Source of the DNA: Amphiura filiformis
Lineage: Eukaryota; Echinodermata; Ophiuroidea; Amphilepidida; Amphiuridae
Direction: 5' to 3'
Assembly (NCBI RefSeq): GCF_039555335.1
Contig: NC_092642.1
Coordinates: 15,529,208-15,593,207, forward strand
Length of the DNA: 64,000 bases
The notes beneath the pieces were generated by a model. That model made no database searches, had not been told where the DNA came from, and saw only the letters and a list, made by a program, of their open reading frames with translations. Made by a program: the position numbers and the translations under genes. Shown here piece after piece: positions 60,553 through 64,000 of the stretch (its first letter is position 1; every line of letters begins with the position of its first letter).

Positions 60553-61113
60553 GATCCCTTAATTTAGAGGTTTTTTCTGGGGTAAGTTTGGGGTATGAGT
60601 TAGAGTAAGAATGTAGGTTTATAATACTTGTATTGTGTTTTCGGACTAATGACCCCCTCTGTCATCGACCTCACGACCTGTAACCAAGCGTTTGATTTCG
60701 GGGTGTGCTCAGACCTTAAACTGGAGAGACATATATGTGACATGATCAAGGGAAATGAGTCGGATGTCGCTAATATTGTTTCTGAGATATTGGCAAAAAC
60801 GGTGTTCAAATTCTTTTGTTTTATATTGTTTTCAGCCATTGATAGATTGCTCATAACTCAGTAACAAGATGTCCGATTTTGATGGGGTTTGCATCAAAAT
60901 ATAGCAAAGTTGTAAACTGCCAGAAACTGATATAAAAAAACTTCAAATTGAAAATTGCCGACATGTGATTCATTCCCCTTGATCATGTCACATATGTTTG
61001 TTCAATTAACAATAAGAGTTTAATCTCTCCGATGTGTTACAATTAAAACTTTAGACAAACGAAATTAGCAAGTGTACATGTACTACTGACAAAATTTTGG
61101 AAAACGCGTCAAC
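60553..61113. other. Intergenic stretch, no gene supported
   Basis: Overlapping open frames of about 80 codons exist on both strands (60600-60864) but have no recognisable motif. This symmetrical openness is more like chance than coding. Confidence 0.5.
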
Positions 61114-61191
61114 ACGGGACCGGGAATCGAACCCGCAACCGTTCTGCGTGTTATATAGACAGGCGCCCAAACCACTGATAATGATAACGTG
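61114..61191 (-). pseudogene. tRNA pseudogene or tRNA-derived SINE head
   Basis: On the minus strand the 78-nt segment begins CACGTTATC and reads ATCAGTGGTTTGGGCGCCTG (D-arm and A-box-like), then TCTATATAA (anticodon-loop-like), GCGGGTTCGATTCCCGG (T arm with a B box and one mismatch) and ends TCCCGTG. CACG at the start pairs with CGTG at the end, but the rest of the acceptor stem and the anticodon stem do not pair. Length and order are those of a tRNA; the breaks argue for a pseudogene or SINE. The anticodon cannot be assigned safely. Confidence 0.6.
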
Positions 61192-63638
61192 TCCTTTTTC
61201 GATGGTTTAAAAATGACCTGGACATGGCAAAGTTTCATTCCCCACTTGAAGTTAGCCTTGACCTCATAGTTCCCTATATGACCCTACAACGGGGGGCTGG
61301 GATGGGGCATTGGATGGGGTATATTAACTAAAATGCTTTCCATTATCTACACACCTGTTCGGCGCTCTTTCCACCTGGGTTGTATGAGCACGTGACCATT
61401 TTACAATCACTCACACCGTCGGAAAACTTTATGTATGTTTTTATGCTGAGTGCCAACTCAAATAAATTATTCAATTTGATTTTGCAATTGCGTTTAATGA
61501 CATGAACAGTGTGTTGTAGTGAATACCATGCTGGTTATAATTGACTCGTCTGGACTTATGTTAGATGTCCACGATCTCTCACTAACTGAAATTGTTATTA
61601 AAATTTCAACTTTAAGTGCGTTTTGTAACTTTAGGCGAGTCACATTTCAACTTTCGAAACTGTGATTATACACAACATTGAACAAGACATCGCATTGTGT
61701 AATAAATGGTGTATGTAATACTGTCGTTTATCATTTTTGGCGCCCTTTAAAATGGTACAATTAGTTCCATTTGTTGTTAAATATCTAAAGCTACTTGCAG
61801 GATCGTCCAGTAAAAGAATAAAATGGGCACCATTTTCTCCACGCAGAGCACCACGACGATAAAACTTGATCGTTATTATTATGTTTTGATTTCGCATAGT
61901 GACGAATCGGACCTTATAGTAGCCTAAAGTATGCTCAGCCATGAGGCACACCGACATCGCCTGGCTAATAATTATTTGGTGCAGCAGTGACATTAAAATG
62001 AATACACGGGATCGATACACGTGAATTGCTATGCACGATTTTGATATCAGACGAAAATCTTCGGATACTGAGTTAGAAAATGATGAATATCTCCCGTAAA
62101 TGAATGTTTCTCAAGAAACCAGATGTGGTCTCATACACTTGAAAATACGTGTTGAACAGATATTATAGTCGTTAGCGTGCGCTTTGAAAATTGGCCGTGC
62201 GCTTTGAACTCAAAATTTGACCAAAACTCTCAATTTTATATTGCGTTGGTCCTGCATCATGGTATGGACTACAGCGCGCAGCAGGCTATAGCGGCACTCA
62301 CTGAAGTGGAGAGAGTATAACCATTGACCGCAATGTCGTATACAAGCTTGCTCACAGAGGGAGAAATCAATGACCCCGTCTATGTCAGTAGCCTTAGTCA
62401 GGTCACTTCGCTAATAATATGCATCTCATAAGGTCCGAATAAAATGGTCATGGGTGGCTGTGGATTCAACCTACCATGGCGATTTCTACTATGAAGATAT
62501 CAGGGCGATGTCACTGTGTGAGGATGTCTAGCGGTTTGGGATAGTCCGTCAAAAAGGACTCACAAGTTAGCGCGCTGTCGGTACGTTCTTGACGGACTAC
62601 TTTGGTAAGGCCCCCTACATACCTTGAAAGCTCTTGAACATATTTGAACGCCTAATTAGCTGAAGTGAATCAATGTAGACCAGTCGGTCATATTCACGAT
62701 GTGCGAAAATCACACGCATATCATCTGGCCTCTTTGAAATGCTCCCATACACATGTTTGTTAGATACATGGGCATGTTAACCCAAGTGATGCAGACATCT
62801 GCCAATATGTCAACGGACGTCTTGAGATTCAACACACTAAGATCACATCTCATCTGTCACGACAAAGTTCTTTTAACACCAATATACTTGTACAATCACA
62901 GAATGACTTTGGGAAATTTGGGTACCAAAACTCATACTCTGCAACTTGAAGTCAAATTTGGAGCTAGAATTGTTAAATGAGGGTTTAAAATATTGAAGTC
63001 TACCATAAGAAGTGAGGCTATTTTGGTTCATTATGCTTATACGTTACATATCCCTTAATGATCCTTTGCTCTTTAAAAGTAAACCAAAAACGAATAGGAG
63101 GAAAATATAGGAGCATGTATATATAGCTATAGGCACATGTAAATGTCACCTATACTAATAAGTAATATAATAGAATATGAATCCCTTCAATATAAGGTAT
63201 ACAAATAAAACATTTGTATTCTATATATATTACCTGCCATTCAATATGAATCGTCATTGTGCAAATCATTTTAAAACACAACAACAACTAATACTAGTAC
63301 AATATTATATTGCATGCCGAAATTGGGCACCCGGTCCAAAAGCAGCCGCAACTTGTTGCGTCCTCGCACATTTTATAGCGAGCCTGTCAAATACCATGTG
63401 TAATGTACTTGGTATTAATTACCATGTGTAATTTAAATGATAGTAGCCAATTGGATAAATGCAATGATAACCAGTTGACCTTTTCTAAGCATTCCAATCC
63501 ATGACTACTAAACGTTTTTAAAAACAGTTTGATTGCATAGTTTCATAATTTTCATACCATTGTTTTATACCATTGTCACAATTATATTTCACGCAGTTGA
63601 TTAATACTCTCCTCTATTTCTTTCTTTTTTCATTACAG
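61192..63638. other. Upstream or intronic stretch, no exon recognised
   Basis: AT-rich. It contains the third relative of the 17.5-kb dispersed repeat (62893-62980) and a small hairpin with arms TAGTCCGTCAA (62542-62552) and TTGACGGACTA (62589-62599). A pyrimidine-rich tract (TCTCCTCTATTTCTTTCTTT) at about 63608-63630 leads to the acceptor ending at 63638. Confidence 0.55.
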
Positions 63639-63740
63639 GGTACGTACTAATTACTACCAAGACACCAATCCAAGCCAAATACCAGGAGAAGCACACATAC
63701 CAAGTCACCACGCCCAGTTACCAACCTCTCTCAACTACCA
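63639..63740 (+). CDS. Possible coding exon, phase 1 to phase 1
   Basis: A strong acceptor (CTTTTTTCATTACAG) ends at 63638. With two bases completing a codon, the frame reads YVLITTKTPIQAKYQEKHTY then QVTTPSYQPLSTT. A GTAAAC donor candidate at 63741 closes a 102-bp symmetrical exon. The Thr/Gln/Tyr-rich peptide has no domain. The same frame could continue to a stop at 63788, so the 3' boundary is uncertain. Phase 1 entry would match the exon at 1-71 and the linker exons of the SYNPO2-like gene, but no transcript link can be shown. Confidence 0.45.
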
Positions 63741-63752
63741 GTAAACAATTGA

Positions 63753-63993
63753 TATATTTCACAACTTCTCTCGCCTCCTATGTGGCCTGAAATTCCTCCT
63801 CCTCCCGAACCGCATGAACGTGGCATAGAAGAACTTACCGGAGTTCGCCCCTATAAGGGCACCCTTATGTATTACCGACAACGAGGAATCTACGACCCGT
63901 ACGACGTCGAGGAGGAACCGGAGCAATATCCCGGTCAACGGACTTCGGATATCATATACTACTTAGAACAGAGCCACCACGAACATTCACCAG
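63753..63993 (+). CDS. Coding exon at the right edge, gene not identified
   Basis: This frame is open from 63753 and has an ATG at 63780. It encodes MWPEIPPPPEPHERGIEELT, then GVRPYKGTLMYYRQRGIYDP, then YDVEEEPEQYPGQRTSD and a tail IIYYLEQSHHEHSP. It ends at CAG|GTAGGC (63993, phase 1). The composition (charged, Pro-rich start, then Tyr/Arg motifs), with higher GC than its flanks, looks truly coding. No AG acceptor lies between the upstream in-frame stop (63750) and the ATG. The exon is therefore either a first exon starting at 63780, or continuous with 63639 through a frame change. I do not recognise the family. Confidence 0.6.
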
Positions 63994-64000
63994 GTAGGCA

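Noticed and set aside
60600..60864. Overlapping open frames of about 80 codons on both strands
   Set aside because: Symmetrical openness with no conserved motif suggests chance; it could be reconsidered if conserved in relatives.

Overview
The window is a stretch of AT-rich animal genomic DNA. Split coding exons with GT/AG splice sites, long introns, many short inverted-repeat (MITE and foldback) elements, two RTE-like non-LTR retrotransposon copies and scattered tandem repeats all say metazoan. The one gene I can name is a synaptopodin-2 (SYNPO2/myopodin) type actin-binding PDZ protein. Together with the repeat content this fits an invertebrate deuterostome (echinoderm, hemichordate or similar), but the species is an inference and cannot be fixed from sequence alone. 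I see no operons, phage genes or CRISPR arrays.

Layout. At 1-71 lies the 3' end of a plus-strand coding exon with a clean donor. From 72 to 20988 is intron or intergenic DNA filled with foldback elements, tandem duplications and dispersed repeats. From 20989 to 30668 are five plus-strand exons of the SYNPO2-like gene: the second half of the PDZ domain (20989-21140), two small linker exons (23773-23888, 26249-26443), a large Pro/Gln exon with six PPWM-centred repeats (27274-28681), and the terminal exon with two synaptopodin-type basic motifs (29381-30668). A poly(A) signal follows at 31006. Junction phases agree between all five exons (2, 1, 1, 1). Inside the last two exons the reading frame slips by -1 three times, each time beside a run of A. 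That looks like undercalled homopolymers rather than gene decay. The exon coding the first half of the PDZ domain was not found.

From 31 to 46 kb is repeat-rich DNA: a 31-bp-stem hairpin and a second hairpin just after the gene, a foldback at 33 kb, a dispersed repeat at 34.3 and 39.0 kb on either side of a nearly intact RTE-like retrotransposon (35.6-38.2 kb, plus strand), a TTAA-flanked MITE (39794-40457), a broken copy of a large palindromic element, and a second, decayed retrotransposon (42.4-45.3 kb, minus strand) abutting a truncated MITE. From 46 to 63.6 kb is mostly non-coding, with two tRNA-like SINE or pseudogene pieces, a GGTCA/TGTCATGG minisatellite, TGACCT-rich repeats, a hAT-type MITE with perfect 8-bp target duplications (57741-57920) and a full 650-bp palindromic element (59.9-60.55 kb). 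At 63639-63993 further plus-strand coding sequence begins and runs off toward the right edge.

Nothing here is a convincing novel biological system. The points most worth a second look are the Trp-containing repeat array of the SYNPO2-like protein, the hairpin pair after its 3' end, and the retrotransposon copy that has lost a catalytic Asp.
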